In this document: positions 54,759 through 64,000 of the stretch, in pieces
How positions within the stretch are numbered: position 1 is the first letter of the stretch
Layout of the letters: the number at the start of each line of letters is the position of its first letter
DNA from: Neobacillus nitrireducens
GTDB taxonomy: Bacteria > Bacillota > Bacilli > Bacillales > Cytobacillaceae
Assembly: GCF_030915405.1 (NCBI RefSeq)
Contig: NZ_CP133262.1
Span: 124,001-188,000, forward strand
DNA length: 64,000 nt
Direction of reading: 5' to 3'
Position numbers and translations under genes: made by a program
Notes under the pieces: model-generated
Databases searched by the model: none
Told to the model about the DNA's origin: nothing
The model's input: the letters and a program-made list of their open reading frames with translations, nothing else

Positions 54759-55587
54759 AGACGAAGTATTATCGCGATTAAATAAACAAATAGCTGACCA
54801 AAAGGTGATTATCGGTGGAGGAGCTGGAACCGGGTTATCAGCAAAAAGTGCTGAAATGGGTGGAATTGATCTTATTATCATCTATAACTCTGGCCGCTAC
54901 CGTATGGCTGGACGTGGTTCATTGGCAGGGCTAATGCCATACGGTGATGCCAATCAAATTGTCGTGGAAATGGGTAACGAGGTGTTACCGGTGGTTAAAG
55001 ATACTCCGGTATTAGCCGGTGTTTGTGGAACGGATCCGTTTCGAGACATGGATTACTTCTTAAAACAACTAAAGGAATTAGGTTTTTCTGGAGTACAAAA
55101 CTTTCCAACAGTTGGATTATGTGATGGTCAATTCCGTCAAAACCTAGAAGAAACTGGAATGGGTTATGATCTTGAAGTGGAAATGATAAAAAAAGCACAC
55201 GAAATAGGCTTAGTTACTTCACCGTATGTCTTTAATGAAGAGGATGCCATAAAAATGGCAAAGGCTGGTGCTGATATACTCGTTGCTCATGTCGGCTTAA
55301 CAACAAAAGGAGCAATTGGAGCGAAAACTGCAATAGATATTGATGGGGCAGTCGATTTAGTTCAGCGAATCCATGATGCAGGGAAGATTATTAATCCTGA
55401 TATTATCGTGTTATGTCACGGTGGGCCAATCTCCGAACCAGAAGATGCAGAGTATGTTCTAAACAGAACAAAGGGTGTTTCGGGATTTTTTGGCGCATCA
55501 AGTATTGAACGCCTACCAACTGAAATGGCTATTTCAGGGCAGGTTAAAAAGTTTAAGGAAATTAATGCAAATAAGATATATTCATAA
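54745..55587 (+). CDS. PEP-hydrolase-family TIM-barrel protein
   Basis: A 280-residue phosphoenolpyruvate hydrolase-like TIM barrel (isocitrate-lyase/PEP-mutase fold relatives). Seen: [74 protein letters not shown], and [18 protein letters not shown]. It corresponds to the C-terminal domain of tomato Tm-1. Reaction unknown. Translation is coupled to the upstream gene. A hairpin follows at 55722. Confidence 0.87.
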   Translation: MRLTRDEVLSRLNKQIADQKVIIGGGAGTGLSAKSAEMGGIDLIIIYNSGRYRMAGRGSLAGLMPYGDANQIVVEMGNEVLPVVKDTPVLAGVCGTDPFRDMDYFLKQLKELGFSGVQNFPTVGLCDGQFRQNLEETGMGYDLEVEMIKKAHEIGLVTSPYVFNEEDAIKMAKAGADILVAHVGLTTKGAIGAKTAIDIDGAVDLVQRIHDAGKIINPDIIVLCHGGPISEPEDAEYVLNRTKGVSGFFGASSIERLPTEMAISGQVKKFKEINANKIYS

Positions 55588-55721
55588 AAATTTAGGCCTA
55601 TATGAAAATTGCTAGCAACAAATAATAAAGTTAATGGATATCTGCTGCTATATTGTAATACACTCTTTAGTCAGCGGAGGATGTTATGACTTTGAATTTA
55701 AAAAAGGTGCATAAATGGGGT

Positions 55722-55754
55722 AAAAAAGCGAAATCTTTAAGATTTCGCTTTTTC
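55722..55754 (+). terminator. Terminator of the carbohydrate operon
   Basis: AAAAAGCGAAATC and GATTTCGCTTTTT form a perfect stem with a TTTAA loop and T tail. Confidence 0.75.
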
Positions 55755-55816
55755 TATCATAGTGGTTATAGAAAGAAATACCCACGATAGAAGTTGAGTT
55801 CCAAAAATCGACGTGA

Positions 55817-56485
55817 CGTCGTATTACGTTGGAATTACGGAATAGAGGCTTAAAAATAAATCATAAAACAGTCCGCCACTTGATGAATGAGTTGGGTATA
55901 AAATGTCTAGTCCGTATGAAAAAATATAGATCATACCGTGGAAAAGTTGGTAAAACTGCCCCTAATATTTTGGAGCGCGACTTTAAGGCATCAAAGCCAA
56001 ACGAGAAGTGGGTAACGGATGTAACAGAATTCAATCTACACGGAGAAAAGCTATATTTGTCCCCTATTCTAGATTTATATAATGGAGAAATCATCGCTTA
56101 TAACATAGAAAAACGCCCTGTTTATCAACTCGTTTCAAAAATGTTGGACAAAGCCCTTGATTGTTTAAATGAAGAAGAAAAGCCTATCCTCCATTCTGAT
56201 CAAGGTTGGCATTATCAAATGGAGAAATATCGAATCGCATTAAAAAAACGAGAGATTGTCCAAAGCCTGTCCCGTAAAGGAAACTGTTTAGATAACGCAG
56301 TCATAGAGAATTTCTTTGGCTTATTAAAGTCCGAATTACTCTATCTAAAAGAATTTGAGAGTATGGAGCAATTTAAACTAGAATTAGAGAATTATATTTA
56401 TTACTATAATCACAAACGGATTAAGGCAAAATTAAAAGGCATGAGTCCGGTTCAATACCGAACTCATGCCCAGATAGCTGCCTAA
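55817..56485 (+). pseudogene. IS3-family transposase orfB, 5-prime truncated
   Basis: About 220 residues of the DDE integrase domain remain. Catalytic residues are seen in VTDVTEF (D), LHSDQGW (D) and [11 protein letters not shown] (E, with the family's N-x6-F). The upstream half with the helix-turn-helix is missing, and a TGA lies directly before the first recognisable codon. A TTG at 55829 could give a 218-residue product, but it would lack DNA-binding parts. Confidence 0.85.
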
Positions 56486-56517
56486 ATTTTCGTGTCTAAC
56501 TTTTTGGGTTCAGATCA
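55817..56517 (+). mobile_element. Truncated IS3-family (IS150-like) element
   Basis: Only the 3-prime part of the element remains, from the codons RRITLELRN to the right end. TGTCTAACTTTTTGGGTTCA at 56493-56512 looks like the right inverted repeat. No left end, orfA or the start of orfB was found, so it is dead. It lies behind the sugar operon terminator. Confidence 0.85.
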
Positions 56518-56576
56518 AATGACGGCGGTTTCTTCTTATAAGGTGGATCTGCATTAACTGAATGTTGTTTTCCTTA

Positions 56577-56762
56577 ATTAAGCGGAGAAGTTCCGACTAA
56601 ATTAGGAAATACTACTATTTCCTTAAAATAAGGGGAGCTTTTCCGCTTATATGATTGAAATCGTTGGATTTTGTCTTATATAGAGCTGTTAGTCGGAATA
56701 TTTCCGCTTATTATTGCTTCCATACCCTCGTCTATATAATTAGCCGGAAATTCTCCGCCTAT
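56577..56762. repeat. Cluster of four palindromic CGGAA-N-CCGC units
   Basis: Related units lie at about 56577-56600 (inverted), 56627-56651, 56690-56712 and 56739-56762, with consensus TTAGYCGGAAATTYTCCGC followed by TTAT. Spacing is 37-50 bases. The region between the IS fragment and katG otherwise holds nothing. Confidence 0.65.
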
Positions 56763-56807
56763 GAATTCTTATACCTTCGCCAAAATCAACATAATAGAGA
56801 CTATCGA

Positions 56808-59051
<2,244 letters not shown>

Positions 59052-59098
59052 TTATTTATATATAATTATGTATCTAGTAAAAAAATTAGACACTATAA

Positions 59099-59113
59099 TT
59101 ATAATGATTATTA
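59099..59113 (-). promoter_or_regulatory. PerR box 1 upstream of katG
   Basis: TTATAATGATTATTA matches the PerR consensus TTATAATNATTATAA at 14 of 15 positions, 75 bases before the katG start. A Fur box would read GATAATGATAATCATTATC instead. Confidence 0.75.
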
Positions 59114-59121
59114 AATAGTAA

Positions 59122-59136
59122 TTAGAATAATTATTA
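59122..59136 (-). promoter_or_regulatory. PerR box 2 upstream of katG
   Basis: TTAGAATAATTATTA matches the PerR consensus at 13 of 15 positions and lies eight bases from box 1. The rest of the 505-bp gap 59025-59529 shows no gene. Confidence 0.5.
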
Positions 59137-59529
59137 TTTAGTAGTTATAATAAATTATTTGAAATAAAAAGTCCAGAAAAATGAGGCTGAAAAATCTCTA
59201 CTGGTTACAAGAAGAGAGATCATGTTGTTTAAATGGGGTAAAGAATTTTGAAGTTTCATAGGTGTATAGTGAGTGAAATGTAAGGAGAATTGGAAGATAG
59301 AATGGAAATGGATGAAAAAGATGTTTTAAGAATTTGCCTATATTCCCATTATAATGAGGTTTATTGTTAAGGGGTAAGTTATATGAATACATCTAAAGAA
59401 ATCATCCTGGCGATATGTTCACAAAATTTAAATATATAATACATGCCAGCAGCCTATGACCACTGAAAAAAGTCATATAATGGAATGAATAGGTACTCGA
59501 TGTTTTCATAGAAAGGGAGTGGGCAAGTA

Positions 59530-60297
59530 ATGAAGCATGTTGTGATAACGGGGAGTACAAGAGGAATTGGCTATGGGTTGGCCCGGGAATTTTTACGGGC
59601 AGGTTGCAGGGTCATAATCAATGGACAATCACAGGAAAGCGTTAATACCGCATTGCAAAGTCTAAGAGAAATGTATCCTGGTAATGTTGAAGGATATGTG
59701 GCTGCAGTACATAAGCGGGTCGAATTGGAGCAGTTGCGGAAATACGCTGAAAAGCAGTTTGGTACGATTGACATTTGGATCAATAATGCAGGCATTGACC
59801 AAGAGCGGAAATACTTTTGGGAACTGGACGAAGGGGCGTACGACAAGGTCATTCACACTAATCTTAAAGGAGTGATGAATGGCTGCCATGTGGCTTTCCA
59901 TCACATGTTAAAACAAGGCTACGGCCAAATCTTTAATATGGAGGGATTTGGCAGCAATGGGATGATGCGCGAAAAGATGACTTTGTATGGAACATCGAAA
60001 AGTGCCGTCAGCTATTTTACCCGCTCACTAGCAATCGAGGCCAAACAGACAAATATAAAAGTGGGCACGCTAAGTCCCGGTATGGTCGCAACTGATTTTC
60101 TAAGGAAATCGCTCGATGAACAGAATCGGAAAATTTTCAACATCTTGGGCGACAAGGTCGAATCAGTAACGAAATTCCTTGTGAAGAAAGTCCTCGAAAA
60201 TCAAAACAATGATGCTAAAATTCAATGGCTGACCAAACCGAAGGTCATGTGGAGGTTTGCAAGTTCGATGTTTAGTAAGCGGGATATTTTTGATTGA
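59530..60297 (+). CDS. Short-chain dehydrogenase/reductase
   Basis: A 255-residue NAD(P)-dependent SDR enzyme. Seen: TGSTRGIGYGLAREFLRAG (cofactor binding), NNAGID, MEGFGSNG and the catalytic Tyr-x3-Lys in YGTSKSAVSY. Serine of the usual SYK triad is probably replaced within EGFGSNG. Substrate unknown. GAAAGGGAGTGGGCAAGTA precedes the ATG. A C-terminal extension (VMWRFASSMFSKRDIF) is longer than the standard fold end. Confidence 0.9.
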   Translation: MKHVVITGSTRGIGYGLAREFLRAGCRVIINGQSQESVNTALQSLREMYPGNVEGYVAAVHKRVELEQLRKYAEKQFGTIDIWINNAGIDQERKYFWELDEGAYDKVIHTNLKGVMNGCHVAFHHMLKQGYGQIFNMEGFGSNGMMREKMTLYGTSKSAVSYFTRSLAIEAKQTNIKVGTLSPGMVATDFLRKSLDEQNRKIFNILGDKVESVTKFLVKKVLENQNNDAKIQWLTKPKVMWRFASSMFSKRDIFD

Positions 60298-60503
60298 TAT
60301 TTTATTTACCTATGATTATAAAAAAATTTGAGTTCTGAACCAAAGATACTATTTTATTTTACTATTAAAACGAATGTTACCTGACAATATGATGTCATAA
60401 TCCTGTGTTACAATAAATTCAAGTTTAGGTAATGGGATAAAATTTTTGTATAAAACTTTTATTAATAGCAAGAACCACTTTAATAAAGAAGGTGTTGTGA
60501 AAA

Positions 60504-62084
60504 ATGATATTTCAATTAAAAATTACAATAAAAGAATCAAAGCCTCCAATTTGGCGCAGAATTGAAATTGGTGATTCGATGACTTTTTCTGACCTTCATA
60601 AAGCGATTCAAATTGCTTTTGAATGGGGGGATTATCATTTGCATGGATTTGACATTAGGAGATCAAATTCTGTTCAACTAAATAATCGTGTATATATAGG
60701 ACCAATGGATGATTCACAGCATGGATTTTCAGACTATGAATTCAATGAAGAAGATGTTTTGTTGAAGGATGTTTTTATACAGGAGAAAGATCGAGTGGTG
60801 TATACATATGATTTTGGAGACAATTGGGAACATGAGATTCTTCTGGAGAAAGTGTTCGCAGAAGAAGTGAGTACATTTTACCCTCGATGTACAAAAGCGA
60901 TGCGCGCAGCACCGAAAGAGGATAGTAGGTTTGACTATCTGGAAACTGGTATTGTAACAGAAAATATTAATTCAAACGAAGAAATAGAAGATATAAATGA
61001 AGAACTTCGAAATCTTTTTGGTCATTTAGCTGAGGTAAATCTTGAGAATTCTGGAAACCAATCGGATCAAGGAGAAGGGCCAACTACTAATCCAAATTGG
61101 CATAGGTTATTAGAGATGGCTGACGAATTCAAAGGATTGAAGCCCTGGCAATGGTTAGGTGATGGTCAATTTATTGCAGTAGAAGACCCAGTAACAAAGG
61201 AATATGTATACTGTTCCATCATGGGAGGGGCGGGTCTTGAATTTGGACTTGCTGCCTATATAGGTGAACAGGGAAAGAGATTTCTAAATGGCTTATTGAT
61301 GCAATCTTCTTTTGATGAGAAATATTATATAAAGCAAAGAAGTTTAATCCTGAGTTTCTCCAATAGAGAAGAATTAAATAATGAAGACTATCAAATTTTA
61401 AAGGAAACTGGTACGTCTTATCGCGGGAAAAATCAATGGCCACTTTTTCGCAGCTATCAACCAGGTTATTATCCTTGGATTCTAGATGCTGAAGAGGTTC
61501 GCTTGTTATCATTAGTTATCGAACAGGTAATCGAGGTAAGTAGGATAGTAAAGGATGATTCTAAACTACTTTCGGCATTTGACTCCCATATCGTTGCAAG
61601 AGTATTTGATGAAAAATCGAATAAGTGGGAAACTGTTCTACTTCGTGACCAAGAAAACATGATTAAGGTTGAAGAAAGTTCATTATTCATCAATGAACTG
61701 GAACTTCAAGAGCTTAAAAATTCGCTAAAATATTATAATATTCCACTAGAGTTTGATAGTGAGTATATGTTAGCGCCAATCCAAGATCATCGGAATGAAC
61801 GGCCGTATTATCCAACTCTAGTTCTTTCTGTAGAGAGGAAAAATGGACTAATTGTATATAATGAAATATTGAAGAATGGTGATACAGCAGAAGCAAATCA
61901 GAATGCATTCTTAGAATTAATCAAACAATTAAATCGAATTCCTAAAGAAGTATGGGTAAAGGAAGAAATGGCTCAGTACATCAAACCAATCGCAAAAAAA
62001 TTACAAATCAAACTTCTTACCGTGCAAACATTACCATTGTTAGATCATGCCCGTAAAGAAATGGAAATGATGATGCCAGTTTAA
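60504..62084 (+). CDS. pRiA4b ORF-3-like domain protein with extra C-terminal domain
   Basis: A 526-residue protein. The N-terminal 170 residues match the plasmid pRiA4b ORF-3 family: FQLKITIKESKPPIWRRIEI, LHKAIQIAFEWGDYHLHGF, and YTYDFGDNWEHEILLEKV. The remaining 340 residues contain WHRLLEMADEFKGLKPWQWL and RPYYPTLVLSVERKNGL, which I recognise only as conserved in other bacterial pRiA4b proteins (DUF7309/DUF6930-like). Function is unknown. GAAGGTGTTGTGAAAA precedes the ATG. It stands alone, with a terminator at 62167. Confidence 0.78.
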   Translation: MIFQLKITIKESKPPIWRRIEIGDSMTFSDLHKAIQIAFEWGDYHLHGFDIRRSNSVQLNNRVYIGPMDDSQHGFSDYEFNEEDVLLKDVFIQEKDRVVYTYDFGDNWEHEILLEKVFAEEVSTFYPRCTKAMRAAPKEDSRFDYLETGIVTENINSNEEIEDINEELRNLFGHLAEVNLENSGNQSDQGEGPTTNPNWHRLLEMADEFKGLKPWQWLGDGQFIAVEDPVTKEYVYCSIMGGAGLEFGLAAYIGEQGKRFLNGLLMQSSFDEKYYIKQRSLILSFSNREELNNEDYQILKETGTSYRGKNQWPLFRSYQPGYYPWILDAEEVRLLSLVIEQVIEVSRIVKDDSKLLSAFDSHIVARVFDEKSNKWETVLLRDQENMIKVEESSLFINELELQELKNSLKYYNIPLEFDSEYMLAPIQDHRNERPYYPTLVLSVERKNGLIVYNEILKNGDTAEANQNAFLELIKQLNRIPKEVWVKEEMAQYIKPIAKKLQIKLLTVQTLPLLDHARKEMEMMMPV

Positions 62085-62166
62085 TTTGATCATTGGGTGC
62101 TTTTCCCTTTTCGTATGATAGGGCATCTATGCAAAGGTTCTGGCATTCGAGATTATACAAATATTT

Positions 62167-62192
62167 AGAGCCATAGAAGGCTCTATTTTTTT
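62167..62192 (+). terminator. Terminator after the pRiA4b-like gene
   Basis: AGAGCC and GGCTCT form a stem, followed by ATTTTTTT. Confidence 0.6.
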
Positions 62193-62345
62193 AAATAAAT
62201 CCAATCGTGGTAAATGGTTTATTCCAGCCGTGGGGTTAGAGTATCACAAGAACCAACATTAATGTGCATTTATAAAACATCAAGTGTTAAAATAAGGTAA
62301 TAGGAAATAGTACTGACCTCAGAGTGGTTCATAGGAGAGAAAAAA

Positions 62346-62660
62346 ATGAAAGAAATAATACAGAAAGTTTTAGAATTCCGTGATGAAAGAGACTGGAAAA
62401 AGTATCATAATGAAAAAGATTTGGCTATTTCAATTTCCCTTGAAGCAAATGAATCGCTTGAAAATTTCCAGTGGCGAACTAGTTAAGAAGCAATGGTAGA
62501 ATCCAAACAAAATATTAAAGAAGAAATGGCGGATATCTTAATTTATCTTATTCAACTTGCTGATAAGATGGATATTAATCTTGAAGAGGAAGTCACAAAC
62601 AAGCTGGTTAAAAACGCTATTAAATATCCAGTGAACAAAAGCGAGGAAAAAGTTAAATGA
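62346..62660 (+). pseudogene. MazG-like nucleotide pyrophosphohydrolase with internal stop
   Basis: The 105-codon frame begins MKEIIQKVLEFRDERDWKKY, then ISLEANESLENFQWRTS with the EANE motif, hits TAA at 62484-62486 (codon 47), and continues in frame as EAMVESKQNIKEEMADILIY with the second metal motif ExxAD. This is the MazG/iMazG-type fold that hydrolyses (d)NTPs. A single base change from GAA would give TAA. The end overlaps the next gene by four bases (ATGA). Reinitiation at ATG 62493 could give only the second half. Confidence 0.82.
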
Positions 62661-64000
62661 TTATTTACAATGAGACCTCTTCAAATTTTTTAAACCATAT
62701 TTATGAAAATAAAATAGGATACGTTCTAAAGGAAAATGTTTTATCGAAAATGAACAAAGTAGTTTCAAGCAGTGAATTGAGGTCATGGGAAAACTCGCTT
62801 CCCCAAATGGCAAAGGTTCTTAGGGATGCGGACTTACAAGAAGACACACACGTTTTATTAGAATATAAGCTGCCTTCATCTGAAAAAAGAATCGACTTTC
62901 TCGTTGCGGGTCAAGACGAGCAGGGGAAAAAAAATGCAGTAATCATAGAGTTGAAACAATGGCAAAAAGCAAAGGTGTCTGAAGGGGATGGCATTGTTCG
63001 AACTTTTTTAGGAGGAAGGGAGCGGGAAACGGTTCACCCTGCCTATCAAGCATCATCTTATAAAAGATATTTGCAAAATTTCAATGAGTCTCTGTACAGT
63101 GATTCCACGGCTATTCAGCTTCACTCTTGCGCCTATTTACATAATTATATTATGGCGAGTATTGGGGAACCATTGCTGGATAAGCGCTACAGCAGTTATT
63201 TAAAGGAATCTCCCGTGTACTTCCAATTTAATGATCGAGATTTAGCAAGGAATATTAGGAAGTTGGTTTCAAAAGGGAAAGGGAAAGAAATTGCCGATAC
63301 CATTGAAAATGGCAAAATTCGACCATCAAAAAAATTAGTTGAAACAGTGGGTTCGCTAATTGAGGGCAATGAAGAATTTGTGTTACTAGATGAACAAAAG
63401 GTTGCTTATGAAAAGGTGGTTAGTAAATATAACCAATTCAAGACACAAACGGATCAAAAGCATGTCATTATTATTAAAGGTGGTCCTGGTACAGGGAAAT
63501 CGGTCATTGGATTAGACTTAATGAGCTATATGCTAAAATCAAAGGCTTATGTAGAATATATAACTCCGAATCAAGCTTTCAGGGAAGTCCTACGTAAAAA
63601 GTTAATCGGTTCTTCAGGTCATGTAGAAGTCAGAGATTTATTTAAAGGGTCTGCATCATATGTACACGCACCTGAAAATTACTTTGATGTCCTAATTTGT
63701 GATGAAGCACATCGGTTAAAAGAGCAAGGACATATGAAAAAGAAGATTGAAGGGGAAAACCAGGTTACGCAAATTATAAGATCGTCACGGATAGGTGTAT
63801 TTTTTGTTGATGATTTACAGAAGATCTCAAAAAAAGACATTGGAAGTGTAAAAGAGGTAGAAAAAGAAGCAGCTAGATTTGGAGCAGATATTCATACGGT
63901 TGAACTTGAATCCCAGTATCGGTGCTCAGGATCAGGGAACTACATTTCTTGGTTAGATAGTATTCTGAATAATAATAAAGATGCATTCAAGCTAGAAGGT
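62657..64000 (+). CDS. PD-(D/E)XK nuclease-DUF2075 helicase (partial, runs off the end)
   Basis: At least 448 residues, incomplete at the 3-prime end. The N-terminal 250 residues include KRIDFLVAG and VIIELKQW, which place the Asp and Glu-x-Lys of a PD-(D/E)XK nuclease. The DUF2075 (Schlafen group 3-like) helicase domain starts at about 270 with Walker A KGGPGTGKS, followed by LICDEAHRL (motif II, about 345) and LESQYRCSGSGNYISWL. ATG 62657 overlaps the MazG-like stop, so the two are coupled. Such MazG plus DUF2075 pairs recur in bacteria and may serve phage defence; the function has not been shown. Confidence 0.85.
   Translation, partial: MIIYNETSSNFLNHIYENKIGYVLKENVLSKMNKVVSSSELRSWENSLPQMAKVLRDADLQEDTHVLLEYKLPSSEKRIDFLVAGQDEQGKKNAVIIELKQWQKAKVSEGDGIVRTFLGGRERETVHPAYQASSYKRYLQNFNESLYSDSTAIQLHSCAYLHNYIMASIGEPLLDKRYSSYLKESPVYFQFNDRDLARNIRKLVSKGKGKEIADTIENGKIRPSKKLVETVGSLIEGNEEFVLLDEQKVAYEKVVSKYNQFKTQTDQKHVIIIKGGPGTGKSVIGLDLMSYMLKSKAYVEYITPNQAFREVLRKKLIGSSGHVEVRDLFKGSASYVHAPENYFDVLICDEAHRLKEQGHMKKKIEGENQVTQIIRSSRIGVFFVDDLQKISKKDIGSVKEVEKEAARFGADIHTVELESQYRCSGSGNYISWLDSILNNNKDAFKLEG

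Noticed and set aside
55686..55790. A 34-codon frame after the PEP-hydrolase gene
   Set aside because: It runs through the terminator hairpin and has only a weak ribosome site, so translation is unlikely.
56577..56762. Palindromic units as a CRISPR array
   Set aside because: Units vary, one is inverted, spacers differ in length, and no cas genes are present.

Overview
The window is a low-GC Gram-positive chromosome segment from the Bacillaceae (a Bacillus, Neobacillus or Mesobacillus-like organism). The evidence is purine-rich Shine-Dalgarno sequences before nearly every gene, frequent TTG/GTG starts, hairpin-plus-U terminators, TPP riboswitches, a class III fructose-bisphosphatase, a thiOSGF cluster and PerR-type boxes in front of katG. 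No rRNA, tRNA, CRISPR array or prophage was found.

Layout. 1-7.6 kb: unlinked housekeeping or accessory genes (HelD, YbjQ-type protein, arylamine N-acetyltransferase, universal stress protein, thermonuclease, S66 peptidase, AlkD-like protein). 8-18.3 kb: NCS1 permease, DUF2231 membrane protein, Fbp, M20 dipeptidase, nitroreductase, GNAT, an unknown membrane protein and a secreted subtilase. 18.6-23.2 kb: a two-gene cassette of a 1262-residue SF1 helicase and a winged-helix-like partner. 23.2-29.4 kb, minus strand: cupin, a 36-codon nitronate monooxygenase remnant, heme A synthase, a formate/nitrite transporter, and a four-gene heme-copper operon. Subunit I of that operon lacks the active-site tyrosine, which points to a CuA nitric oxide reductase rather than an oxygen reductase.

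30-36.4 kb: thiamin biosynthesis as two transcription units, tenI-thiO-thiS-thiG-thiF and thiC plus a 55-residue Cys/His protein, each behind its own TPP riboswitch and terminator. 36.4-43.4 kb: GMP reductase, a small Cys protein, a bicupin, LspA, a UPF0175/DUF3368 toxin-antitoxin pair, a DnaD-domain protein with a 12-bp tandem repeat, an ECF S component and a hemerythrin. 43.6-44.9 kb: three consecutive decayed genes, one of them a same-length copy, broken by two TGA codons, of the small gene at 3029-3265.

45-55.6 kb: a carbohydrate cluster made of a YesMN-like two-component system, an ABC importer without its ATPase, a cupin, a Gfo/Idh/MocA dehydrogenase, a sugar epimerase, and a Tm-1-like (UPF0261) protein overlapping a PEP-hydrolase-family TIM barrel. 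This looks like an undescribed catabolic route. 55.8-64 kb: a truncated IS3 element, a small palindromic repeat cluster, katG with two PerR-like boxes, an SDR oxidoreductase, a pRiA4b ORF-3-like protein, and a MazG-like gene with an in-frame stop coupled to a PD-(D/E)XK/DUF2075 helicase that runs off the end.
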